From: Pagrus major
Taxonomy: Eukaryota > Chordata > Actinopteri > Spariformes > Sparidae
Direction of reading: 5' to 3'
NCBI RefSeq assembly: GCF_040436345.1
Contig: NC_133233.1
Span: 1,580,492-1,644,491, forward strand
Length of the DNA: 64,000 bases
Positions 48,101 through 59,290 of this stretch are shown here, piece after piece (within the stretch, counting starts at the first letter, position 1; every line of letters starts with the position of its first letter). Position numbers and translations under genes: made by a program. Under the pieces are notes generated by a model. That model searched no databases. It had not been told where the DNA came from and was given only the letters and a program-made list of their open reading frames with translations.

Positions 48101-51100
48101 GGAACAATCCTAACCAACTGTGAGGTCAAAGTGGAACAATCATAACCAACTGTGATGACCGAGTGCATCAAATAATGCAGCTTTGTTGTCACAGTGGAAC
48201 AATCCTAACCAACTGTGAGGCCACAGTGGTACAATCAGTGCAGCTGTGATGTCACAGTGGAACATTCAAAACCAACTGTGATGTCACAGTAAACCAAACA
48301 GTGCAGCTTCGATGTCACAGTTGAACAATCATAACCAAGTCTGATGTCAGAGTGGATCAAACAGTGCAGCTTTGATGTCTCAGTGGATCGAACAGTACAG
48401 CTTTGATTTCACAGTAGAACGACATAACCAACTGTGGTGTCACAGTGGATCAAACAGTGCAGGTTTGATGTCACAGTGGATCGAACAGTACAGCTTTGAT
48501 GTCACAGTGGAACAATGGAACAATCATGACCGACTGTGATGTCACAGTGGATCAAACATTGCAGCTTTGATGTCACAGTGGAACAATCCTAACCAACTGT
48601 GAGGTCAAAGTGGAACAATCATAACCAACTGTGATGTCACAGTGGATCAAACAATGTAGCTTTGATGTCACAGTGGAACAATCCTAACCAACTGTGAGGT
48701 CACAGTGGAACAATCATAACCAACTGTGATGTCACAGTGGAACAAGATAACCGACTGTGATGTCACAGTGGATCAAAGAGTGCAGCTTTGATGTCAGTGA
48801 AACCACAAACCCAATGTGATGTCACAGTGGAACAATCAGTGCAGCTTTGATGTCACAGTGGAACAATCCTAACCAACTGTGAGGTCACAGTGGAACAATC
48901 ATAACCAACCTAGATGTTACAGCGTCTCGAACAGTGCAGCTTTGATGTCACAGTTTATCTAACACTGCAGCTTTGATGTCACAGTGAAACCACAAAACCC
49001 AATGTGATGTCACACTGGAACAATCACAACCAACTGTGATGTTACAGTGGATCAAACAATGCAGCTTTGATGTCTCAGTGGAACAACATAGCCAACTGTG
49101 ATGTCACAGTGGAACAATCCTAATCAACTGTGAGGTCACAGTGGAACAATCATGACCAACTGTGGTGTCACAGTGGAACAATCATGACCAACTGAGATGT
49201 TAGTGGATTGAACAGTGCAGCTTTGATGTCACAGTGGATCGAACAGTGCAGCTGTGATGTCACAGTGGATCGAACAGTGCAGCTTTGAAGTCACAGTGGA
49301 TCGAACAGTACAGCTTTGATGTCACAGTGGAACAAACAATGCAGCTTTGATGTCATAGTGGACCAAACAGTGCAGCTTTGATGTTACAGAGAAACCACAT
49401 AACCAACTGTGATGTCACAATGGAACAATCATAACAAACTGTGATGTCATAGTGGACCAAACAGTGCAGCTTTGATGTTACAGAGAAACCACATAACTAA
49501 CTGTGATGTCACAGTTGAACAATCATAACCAACTGTGATGTCACAGTTGAACAATCATAACCAACTGGGATGTCACAGTAGATCAAACAATGTAGCTTTG
49601 ATGTCACAGTAGAACAATCCTAACCAACTGTGATGTCACAGTGGATCAAACAGTGCAGCTTTGATGTCTCAGTGGATCGAACCTAACCAACTGTGAGGTC
49701 ACACTGGAACAACCATAACCAACTGTGATGTCACAGTGAAACAATCATGACCCATTGTGATGTCACAGTTGAACAATCATAACAAACTGTGATGTCACAG
49801 TGGACCAAACAGTGCAGCTTTGATGTTACAGAGAAACCACATAACCAACTGTGATGTCACAGTGGAACAATCATAGCCAAATGTGATGTCACAGTGGATC
49901 AAACAACGTAGCTTTGATGTCAAAATGGAACAATCATAACCAACTGTGATGTCACAGTTGAACAATCATAACCAACTGTGATGTCACAGTGGAACAAGAT
50001 AACCAACTGTGATGTCACAGTGGATCAAACAATGTAGCTTTGATGTCACAGTGGAACAATCCTAACCAACTGTGAGGTCACAGTGGAACAATCATAACCA
50101 ACTGTGATGTCACAGTGGAACAATCATAACCAACTGTGATGTCACAGTGGATCAAAGAGTGCAGCTTTGTTGTCACAGTGGAACAATCCTAACCAACTGT
50201 GAGGCCACAGTGGTACAATCAGTGCAGCTTTGATGTCACAGTGGAACATTCAAAACCAACTGTGATGTCACAGTAAACCAAACAGTGCAGCTTCGATGTC
50301 ACAGTTGAACAATCATAACCAAGTCTGATGTCAGAGTGGATCAAACAGTGCAGCTTTGATGTCTCAGTGGATCGAACAGTACAGCTTTGATTTCACAGTG
50401 GAACGACATAACCAACTGTGGTGTCACAGTGGATCAAACAGTGCAGGTTTGATGTCACAGTGGATCGAACAGTACAGCTTTGATGTCACAGTGGAACAAT
50501 GGAACAATCATGACCAACTGTGATGTCACAGTGGATCAAACATTGCAGCTTTGATGTCACAGTGGAACAATCCTAACCAACTGTGAGGTCAAAGTGGAAC
50601 AATCATAACCAACTGTGATGTCACAGTGGATCAAACAATGCAGCTTTGATGTCACAGTGGAACAATCCTAACCAACTGTGAGGTCACAGTGGAACAACCA
50701 TAACCAACTGTGAGGTCACAGTGAAACAATCAGTGCAGCTTTGATGTCACAGTGGAACAATCCTAACCAACTGTGAGGTCACAGTGGAACAATCATAACC
50801 AACCTAGATGTTACAGCGTCTCGAACAGTGCAGCTTTGATGTCACAGTTTATCTAACACTGCAGCTTTGATGTCACAGTGAAACCACAAAACCCAATGTG
50901 ATGTCACACTGGAACAATCATAACCAACTGTGATGTCACGGTGGAACAATCACAACCAACTGTGATGTTACAGTGGATCAAACAATGCATCTTTGATGTC
51001 TCAGTGGAACAACATAGCCAACTGTGATGTCACAGTGGAACAATCCTAATCAACTGTGAGGTCACAGTGGAACAATCATGACCAACTGTGGTGTCACAGT

Positions 51101-53305
51101 GGAACAATCATGACCAACTGAGATGTTAGTGGATCGAACAGTGCAGCTTTGATGTCACAGTGGATCGAACAGTGCAGCTGTGATGTCACAGTGGATCGAA
51201 CAGTGCAGCTTTGAAGTCACAGTGGATCGAACAGTACAGCTTTGATGTCACAGTGGAACAAACAATGCAGCTTTGATGTCATAGTGGACCAAACAGTGCA
51301 GCTTTGATGTTACAGAGAAACCACATAACCAACTGTGATGTCACAATGGAACAATCATAACAAACTGTGATGTCATAGTGGACCAAACAGTGCAGCTTTG
51401 ATGTTACAGAGAAACCACATAACTAACTGTGATGTCACAGTTGAACAATCATAACCAACTGTGATGTCACAGTTGAACAATCATAACCAACTGGGATGTC
51501 ACAGTAGATCAAACAATGTAGCTTTGATGTCACAGTAGAACAATCCTAACCAACTGTGAGGTCACAGTGGAACAATCATAACCAACTGTGATGTCACAGT
51601 GGAACAATCATGACCAACTGAGATGTTAGTGGATCGAACAGTGCAGCTTTGATGTCACAGTGAAACCACAAAACCCAATGTCATGTCACAGTGGAACAAT
51701 CCTAACCAACTGTGATGTCAGAGTGCATCAAATAATGCAGCTTTGATGTCACAGTGGACCAATCCTAACCAACTGTGAGGTCACAGTGGAACAATCAGTG
51801 CAGCTTTGATGTCACAGTGGAACAATCCTAACCAACTGTGAGGTCACAGTGGAACAACATAACCAACTGTGATGTCACAGTGGAACAATCAAAACCAACT
51901 GTGATGTCACAGTGGATCGAACAGTGCAGCTTTGATGTCACAGTGGATCGAACAGTACAGCTTTGATGTCACAGTGGAACAATGGAACAATCATGACCAA
52001 CTGAGATGTTAGTGGATCGAACATTGCAGCTTTGATGTCACAGTGGAAAAATCCTAACCAACTGTGAGGTCACAGTGGAACAATCATGACCAACTGTGAT
52101 GTCACAGTGGATCAAACAATGCAGCTTTGATGTCACAGTGGAACAATCCTAACCAACTGTGAGGTCAAAGTGGAACAATCATAACCAACTGTGATGTCAC
52201 AGTGGATCAAACAATGCAGCTTTGATGTCACAGTGGAACAATCCTAACCAACTGTGAGGTCACAGTGGAACAACCATAACCAACTGTGAGGTCACAGTGA
52301 AACAATCAGTGCAGCTTTGATGTCACAGTGGAACAATCCTAACCAACTGTGAGGTCACAGTGGAACAATCATAACCAACCTAGATGTTACAGCGTCTCGA
52401 ACAGTGCAGCTTTGATGTCACAGTTTATCTAACACTGCAGCTTTGATGTCACAGTGAAACCACAAAACCCAATGTGATGTCACACTGGAACAATCATTAC
52501 CAACTGTGATGTCACGGTGGAACAATCACAACCAACTGTGATGTTACAGTGGATCAAACAATGCAGCTTTGATGTCTCAGTGGAACAACATAGCCAACTG
52601 TGATGTCACAGTGGAACAATCATAATCAACTGTGAGGTCACAGTGGAACAATCATAACCAACTGTGATGTCACAGTGGAACAATCATGACCAACTGAGAT
52701 GTTAGTGGATCGAACAGTGCAGCTTTGATGTCACAGTGAAACCACAAAACCCAATGTCATGTCACAGTAGAACAATCATAACCAACTGTGATGTCAGAGT
52801 GCATCAAATAATGCAGCTTCGATGTCACAGTGGAACAATCCTAACCAACTGTGAGGTCACAGTGGAACAATCAGTGCATCTTTGATGTCACAGTGGAACA
52901 TTCATAACCAACTGTGATGTCACAGTGGATCAAACAGTGCAACTTTGATGTCACAGTGGAACAATCATAACCAACTGTGATGTCAGAGTAATCCAAACAG
53001 TGCAGGTTTGATGTCACAGTTGAACAATCATGACCAACTGAGATGTTAGTGGATCCAACAGTGCAGCTTTGATGTCACAGTGGATCGAACAGTGCAGTTT
53101 GATGTCACAGTGAAACCACAAAACCCAATGTCATGTCACAGTGGAACAATCATAACCAACTGTGATGTTAGAGTGCATCAAATACTGCAGCTTTGATGTC
53201 ACAGTGGAACAATCCTAACCAACTGTGAGGTCACATTGGAACAATCAGTGCATCTTTGATGTCACAGTGGAACAATCAGTGCATCTTTGATGTCACAGTG
53301 GAACA
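39166..53305 (+). repeat. 31/32-bp dyad satellite, second array (14.1 kb)
   Basis: The array has the same A and B units as the first. Variant units (for example CAGCGTCTCGAACAGTGCAG, GGTACAATCAGTGCAGC, GAAACCACAAAACCCA) recur in fixed order, so it has higher-order structure. The block at about 43260-45310 is repeated near-identically at about 46480-48530, displaced by about 3217 bp. Shorter periods of about 820 bp (39.9-41.7 kb) and about 1925 bp (49.2 and 51.2 kb) are also visible. There are no genes; the short open frames are satellite read-through. Confidence 0.97.
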
Positions 53306-53309
53306 TTCA

Positions 53310-54670
53310 CAGGGGTGGACTGGCCATCTGGCATACCGGGCATTGTCCCGGTGGGCCGTTGACCCAATGTGGGCCGGTCCGGTCTGCTATGTTTTTTTTT
53401 TTTTCTTGAAATTCCCTCTAATTGGGCCTGCCAATTGGCCACAGAGGGCTAGCAGTGTGTTACCAGCATCGACACATATAGTTGGTTTATTGTTTGTCAT
53501 TGTCAATCAATCATGGGCTGACACGCTCAGAGAGCCCTGACAGTGCTGTCAATCACTACACGAACCAGGGTGGGGCAGGACCTCGATGGGCAGGCCACGG
53601 GCGGGCCACGGGCTGCTGCTGAGCCAGTAGTAACATTAGTGAGTCGTAGTAGTGAGCGTCTTCGAAACTGTAGTGTCCGCTACTTGAAAATGGATAAGAG
53701 GAAGAAACGCCCGGGTGGTGCTGAGAAACAGCGATTAAAAAAGTTGAAGTCTCTGGAGGTGGAGGCTTCTAAATGTGCGAAGTTGACGGACCTTTTTGGT
53801 GCCGGGACCAGTGACACCAACCCGCCAGCAGCCACAGGTGCTGCTGCGCCGGGAGACGAGGGAGGAGGACCTAATGATGATGAGCGAGTGGAGGCAGACA
53901 TGGTAAGTAACGTTAGCCTGGGGCTAGCTAGGCAAAATTTTTGAGACATGTCCAAAACAAAGTAAAAAATGTTTTTACATTGAATGTGATGTGACCTAAC
54001 TAACTGCATACAGATGAATGCAGCTGCCGCTAATGCTAACGTAGCTCCTCAGGGATTGAAGCCGTTATTTTTCTAACTTTGACAATCTAACATGTGACAG
54101 CATATTAGCCCAGAGTTGAAGGGCTGTGACTGTTGGTAGTTGTGGTTGATTTTGTCAAATATGCCGAATTGTGATATTATGGGTTATTATTGTTCAGATG
54201 ATTTAACTAAGCTAGCTGACAGATGCTAACGTCAGCTGTCTCTTGTTGCCATAGCAACAGTAAACATTCACGTGGACTGATGAGCTGTAAATAGAGATGC
54301 AGAATCAAGCTGAGATACTTTGAATTTTAGCACAAAATACAAGTAAACCTATAGGAAATAATAAGTTTAATTTGCAATATTTACCATTGAATTTATTGTA
54401 ATCTTTCAATTCATTTAATGTTTACTGAGGTGATAACTATTTAATAGGTATAATTTGTGTGTAACTTTAATTTGTGTGTGAATGTGTTACTTTTACTGTA
54501 GTTGTTGTCCTTTGTTCATTATTATTTATTTAGAAATCATTATTTATTTATGGATTCTATTTCATGATTTACATTCAGATAGCTTAAATATATCAGATAG
54601 ATAATATTAAAATACAGAGTAAAAGTAAAGTTATTTCCATACATGATTTCATTTATCACTGGTATGAGAT
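53310..54670 (+). mobile_element. 5' part of a ZMYM1-like hAT element, cut off by a Pao element
   Basis: The terminus CAGGGGTGGACTGGCCATC starts at 53310, right against the last satellite unit. A promoter-like GC-rich region and a first coding exon follow. From 53903 the sequence is intron-like and non-coding. The 3' part of the element is not seen; the Pao sequence starts near 54675. Confidence 0.65.
53690..53902 (+). CDS. first coding exon of a ZMYM1-like hAT protein
   Basis: The ATG at 53690 opens MDKRKKRPGGAEKQRLKKLK. It continues with EVEASKCAKLTDLFGAG, an Ala/Gly/Pro linker and a final DDERVEADM before a strong donor, ATG|GTAAGT. There are 71 codons with no stop. This is the basic N-terminal segment that precedes the TTF-type zinc finger in ZMYM1-like hAT transposases. 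The later exons are missing here, so it is an orphan. Confidence 0.6.
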
Positions 54671-54818
54671 GTTACACATTTAGACCACAAGGGGGCGTTC
54701 TGTTTGTTTACATGTCAGTTGAGAGTAGGTTAAAGTTCGAACCGAAGAAGAAGGAAAAGTCAGTTGGAAAACGTTGGAAGCCAGAGATTGTTTTACGTTC
54801 TGTTAGTCGTCGTTTTTA

Positions 54819-56150
54819 TTGTACTCGGTCGAACAAATATCTCCGCGGTTGAGCGACGTGAGCTCCCACTCGAGCAGAATGACCAGCAGACCATCGGTAA
54901 AGTTGCCCAAGTTGTACATAAACAAATATGATGGAGAAATATCGATGTGGCAAGAATTCTGGGACCAGTTTCAGACTGCTATCCATGAGAATATTGAGCT
55001 AAGCAAAACTGAAAAGCTTACTTACCTGAAGTCCTGTTTGGTGGGTCCAGCAGCCAGAGCCATCGCGGGGTTAAAGATAACGGAGAGCAATTATGACGCT
55101 GCCATAGACATGCTCAAGGAGAGATTTGGAAGAAAGGACCTGATTGTGAGTGCTCACATGTCTAAACTGTTGAGCCTGACACCAGTTAAAAGATCTTCAG
55201 ACATTGTTGCTCTTAGAAGACTTTACAATGAGTGTGAGGTCCAGATTAGAGGCTTGGAAGCAATGGGAGTAGTGTCAGACACGTATGGAGGATTGCTATG
55301 CCCCATATTACTGCAGATGATCCCAGATGACCTTGCTCTTGCTTACACACGTGAAATAGGTTCAGACCATGAACTGAAAGTTCCAGAGCTCATTGCCTTT
55401 ATACAGCAGGAGGTTGAAAGCAGAGAGCGTGCCATGCACCTGAACAAAGCAGGAAGCCACAGCAAGGAGTCACAGTCCCCCAACCAGCACAGATACAAGC
55501 CTGATTCAGCGAGCGGAAAGTTCAGGAAGCCAAGTCTGCCATCAGCTGCCATGCTCTACATCAGCAGCTCACAGTCCCCTCCAGGATGTATATTCTGTGA
55601 CAGCACAAGTCATAAATCTGTGTACAGAAAACACACTTAACCTGCGAAAGGAAACGCTGAAGAGAATGGGACGGTGTTTCATATGCTTAGGACAGCGACA
55701 CATGGCTAAATTCTGCAAAACCAAGGGAGTGTCATGTAGTGGGTGCGGACGGAGACACCACCCCACGATGTGTGACAAAGGTGAAACCAGTGAAACCCAG
55801 AGCAGCGCTCAAGAAACAACTGAGGCTGTCATCTCATCTGTGGCCCCACACACAGATGAGACACACATTTCTCCTGCAGACAGTAACAGCATTGGCAGAG
55901 GGAACAAAGGGGAAGAAGAAGGTACGTTGTCTGATGGATGGAGGAAGTCAACGGAGCTTCATCCTGGAGAAGCAGGCAAAGGCATTAGGATTACCTGTTG
56001 TGAGAAAAGAGACTTTAAAGCTCTACACCTTTGGCAGTGACACCCCAGTAACAATGGAACGAAATGTTGTAAAATTAATTCTGCAAAACATCTGTGACAA
56101 AGAGAAAACCCTTGCGATTGAGGCTGTTGAAAGCTGGAACTGTCCGTATT
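54819..56150 (+). pseudogene. BEL/Pao gag (DUF1759), zinc knuckles and aspartic protease, broken
   Basis: The first frame (54819-55640) has the DUF1759 core: KLPKLYINKYDGEISMWQEF, LTYLKSCLVGPAARAI, MLKERFGRKDLI. After a frameshift near 55610 the knuckles CFICLGQRHMAKFC and CSGCGRRHHPTMC follow. A second frameshift before 55900 leads to the retropepsin region VRCLMDGGSQRSFI. The frame stops near 56150 just before the pol part. The family role is particle assembly and polyprotein cleavage. With three breaks it is not functional. Confidence 0.8.
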
Positions 56151-57176
56151 GATAGGTGCTGATGTCTACTGGAAAATGGTTTCTGGTAGAGTTGAGAGGC
56201 TGTCAGACCCCTTAGTTGCCAGAGAGCCCATGTTTGGCTGGACAGTACAGGGCCCAGTGTCCATGTTAAGCATGAGTGAGACTTCATGCATGAAGATCTG
56301 CACTGAGGAGACCATGCAGGTTTCAAACCAGCTGCGCGCATTCTGGGAGATAGAGTCTCTGGGCATCTCCTGCAAAGGTGAAGAACGGGCAGCGGACACT
56401 GAAGCTCAAGAGCACTTCAACAGGTCAGTCAGCTACAGAAAAGGGCGATATGAAGTTAAGTTGCCATGGCATCAAGATAGAACACAGCTTCCAGACAACC
56501 TGAGAATTGCCAAGAGAAGATTTGAAGGTCTAAAAAGAAAACTGAAAGCTGATGTAACACTGTTGAAGAGATACAATGATGTAATAGACGACTACCTTCA
56601 ACAAGGAATATGTGAAGACGTCCCAGGGACCAAAGTCATAGTTGGAGCAGAAAATAACAACATCCAATACTACTTACCTCACCATGCTGTGATAAAAGAG
56701 GACAAGGCAACGACCAAGCTGAGGGTCGTTTTTGATGCTTCTGCACATGAGGATGGCTGTCCATCTCTTAATGACTGTCTGCTCACTGGACCGAACCTGA
56801 ACCCAGACCTCCTCAACGTCCTTGTCGGGTTCAGGTTGCACCCCATTGCATTCGTGGCAGACATCACAAAGGCTTTCCTACAGATATCCATCGCAGAAGA
56901 GGACAGAGATGTGTTGAGGTTCCTGTGGCTCACTGGTCGCCCTGATGCTGAGAACACAAACCTGCGTGTGCTGAGAATGACTCGTGTGGTGTTTGGTGTG
57001 TCATCAAGTCCATTTTTGCTGGCAGCCACAATCAGAAATCACCTAGAGATATATCAAACAAGTCACACACAGGTCATTAACACCCTGAAAGACTCTCTGT
57101 ATGTTGATGACTTTATTGCCAGCTCAAGCAGTGTTGAAGAGGCTTACACATTGACAGCAAGTGCAAAGAAAATAAT
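56149..57176 (+). pseudogene. BEL/Pao reverse transcriptase, cut by hAT insertion
   Basis: One open frame starts at the protease-pol linker (IGADVYWKMVSGRV, FGWTVQGPV) and covers the reverse transcriptase: HHAVIKEDKATTKLRVVFDA, FVADITKAFLQI with the first catalytic Asp, and YVDDFIASS with the catalytic pair. The frame is intact up to KKIMSD, where the hAT target duplication begins at 57177. The codons beyond come from the hAT. Confidence 0.85.
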
Positions 57177-58897
57177 GTCTGACAAAGGGCTGGGCGATAT
57201 GGGAAAAAATCATATCATGATATTTTTTTTTATATCAGTCGATATCGATATATATCATGATATAAAACAAATCACTATTTTGTGAATTTTAAATGTTGCC
57301 TGCTACTCTTAATTGAGATATGAAGATATCAGAAGGTTAATTTTTAATTCAATATTTATTTTCTGTCAAAGGTGAACATAAACAAAACAGACATTATTTT
57401 GTCAATGTCAAATGAATAAAATAGTATCAAAATATAATTAAATTTTCAGAAACTCTCCTTTGTATAGATTGTTTTAAATATTGTTTTTTAAAGAACAAAC
57501 AATAAAATAGAACAATAAATAGCCAAAAAAATGTCTTATACCCTCAGTGCAATTTCAAGCAGCTTTCAAAGACAACATAAATAAAATAGACATTGGCTCA
57601 ACTGTTATCAGCTTATGCTCAGAAAAAAGGCACAAAAAATCCCAATGTGTGCAGTACTGTCTCTCAGTGCTGTCAATGTTTTGGGTCAGACAGACATAAG
57701 CCTACACTAGATTGCGGGTGAGGAAGACAAGTCTATCCACTGCTTCCGGTTTTAAAGCTGCCCTGTTGCAGGTCACAATATTACCCCCTGTGCTAAATAC
57801 CCTCTCAGAGGGGGTGCTGGTTGCCGGGATGCACAAGTAGCGCTTTGCCAGGCAGCTCACTCTTGGGAAGTTTTTTTCATGGATTTTCCACACTGCAGTG
57901 GGTCCATTTCACTGTCCGCATCTGGTGCCAGCAAGTACTTGTCAAGCTCACTTTCCACTGTCTCTTTGTCAGTAAGTCCTGTGCTGGTGGTGGGACATGA
58001 TTTCTTAAAGAAACTGCCCAATGATTTTCGCTGTTTCTTCTGGGTGGGTAGCACTGCAGCAGCTTCTGCCCCTTCTTCTCCTGGTCCCTCTGTTCTGGCT
58101 GAAGTGGACGGGTCCTGGTTTCCCTCCAACATCTCAGACACTGCTTTCATTTTGATGGCATCAATCTTTTCTGGCTTGGTGTATTGTACCTTAAAACGTG
58201 GATCCACCAAGGTTGCAATCTCAAGCAGGTCATCTGTTTTCTGGTCAGCATACTTTTCGTCCAGGTATGCCATGACTGTTATCTTCATTTCCTTTGTGAG
58301 TTGTGATTCATCATCAGAAGTTTTCAGAATCTATGTTTTGAAGAGATGCAGCATTGGCTTCAGGCAGGGGCGGAGTGGTAATCGGGACGATCGGGAGTTT
58401 TCCCGGTCGGCCGGCCGGCCTATGAATTTGCGTGAACCGGCCCACAGATCATTCTGAACGGCCGTGATACGACCGCGGCCGGCCCTTGGACTTGTTGAAA
58501 TTACTGACGTTATTGAAATTCTCCGTGAAAATCTCTAAGATCTACTATATTAGGCTAAATTAAAAGTCCAATCAATATTTATACCGCTTGCTCACTCTCT
58601 ATATCTCAGTCATGGTTACCCTGCACACTCATCTCTGATCTCTCCCATCGATCTACTGATGTTTGTGTAGCCTATCTTAATTTCATTCTTCTTATTCAGG
58701 CGTTACAGAACTTTCATGGTCACAAATAAAAAAACGACCTGCAATTTAATTTGTTTCTTTGTTCTTAAAATAACGTAGATTGGAGCAAAGCCTTCTGGGA
58801 ATGGGAGGGCCTATCACTGCGTTTATCCAATGAACCGATTGCAGTCACGCAACACCTAGCTTAACTAGCGAGTTGTGATTGATAGCCGGCATTGAAA

Positions 58898-58997
58898 ATG
58901 GCAACAGGTGGAGATGATATTGTTGCGGATTTATTGTCAGTGCCCTTTTCAAGACGACCGTTTAATGAAAAGATTTCGTCTTTAAGTGACGTCACTG
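58898..58997 (+). pseudogene. first-exon remnant of a ZMYM1-like hAT protein
   Basis: The ATG at 58898 opens MATGGDDIVADLLSVPFSRR and continues PFNEKISSLSDVTG to a good donor, CACTG|GTGAGT. The motif (D-L-L-S-x-P-F-S-R-R-x-x-x-E-K) is the N-terminus seen in ZMYM1-like hAT transposases. No later exon is present in the element, so it cannot make a transposase. Confidence 0.5.
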
Positions 58998-59123
58998 GTG
59001 AGTGGAACTGATGTGTTATTGCTGGTTTTGCTGCAGTGGTGCATCTTGTTGAACTGGTTGCATTTTGTTTCCACACACTTGTTAAATGATTGTTCATAAA
59101 GTGACTGTCTGCCTGACGTCCGA

Positions 59124-59126
<3 letters not shown>

Positions 59127-59169
<43 letters not shown>

Positions 59170-59290
59170 GGTTGTGTGCGTGTGGCTGTGTACGTGTGTG
59201 TGGCTGTGTGCATGTGGCTGTGTACGTGTGGCTGTGTACGTGTGTGTGGCTGTGTACGTGTGGCTGTGAACGTGTGTGTGGCTGTGTGCA
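59127..59290. repeat. (GT)n microsatellite with GTGTGGCTGTGTACGT variants
   Basis: About 19 GT units followed by imperfect repeats of GTGTGGCTGTGTACGT. It lies inside the non-autonomous hAT. Open frames across it are low-complexity artefacts. Confidence 0.97.

Noticed and set aside
29319..53305. Possible CRISPR-like array (short direct repeats with dyad symmetry)
   Set aside because: There are no unique spacers. Units are contiguous 31/32-bp tandem repeats in a eukaryotic context without cas genes.
57879..58457. 192-codon plus-strand frame
   Set aside because: It is the antisense shadow of the hAT transposase exon, which has clear family motifs on the minus strand.
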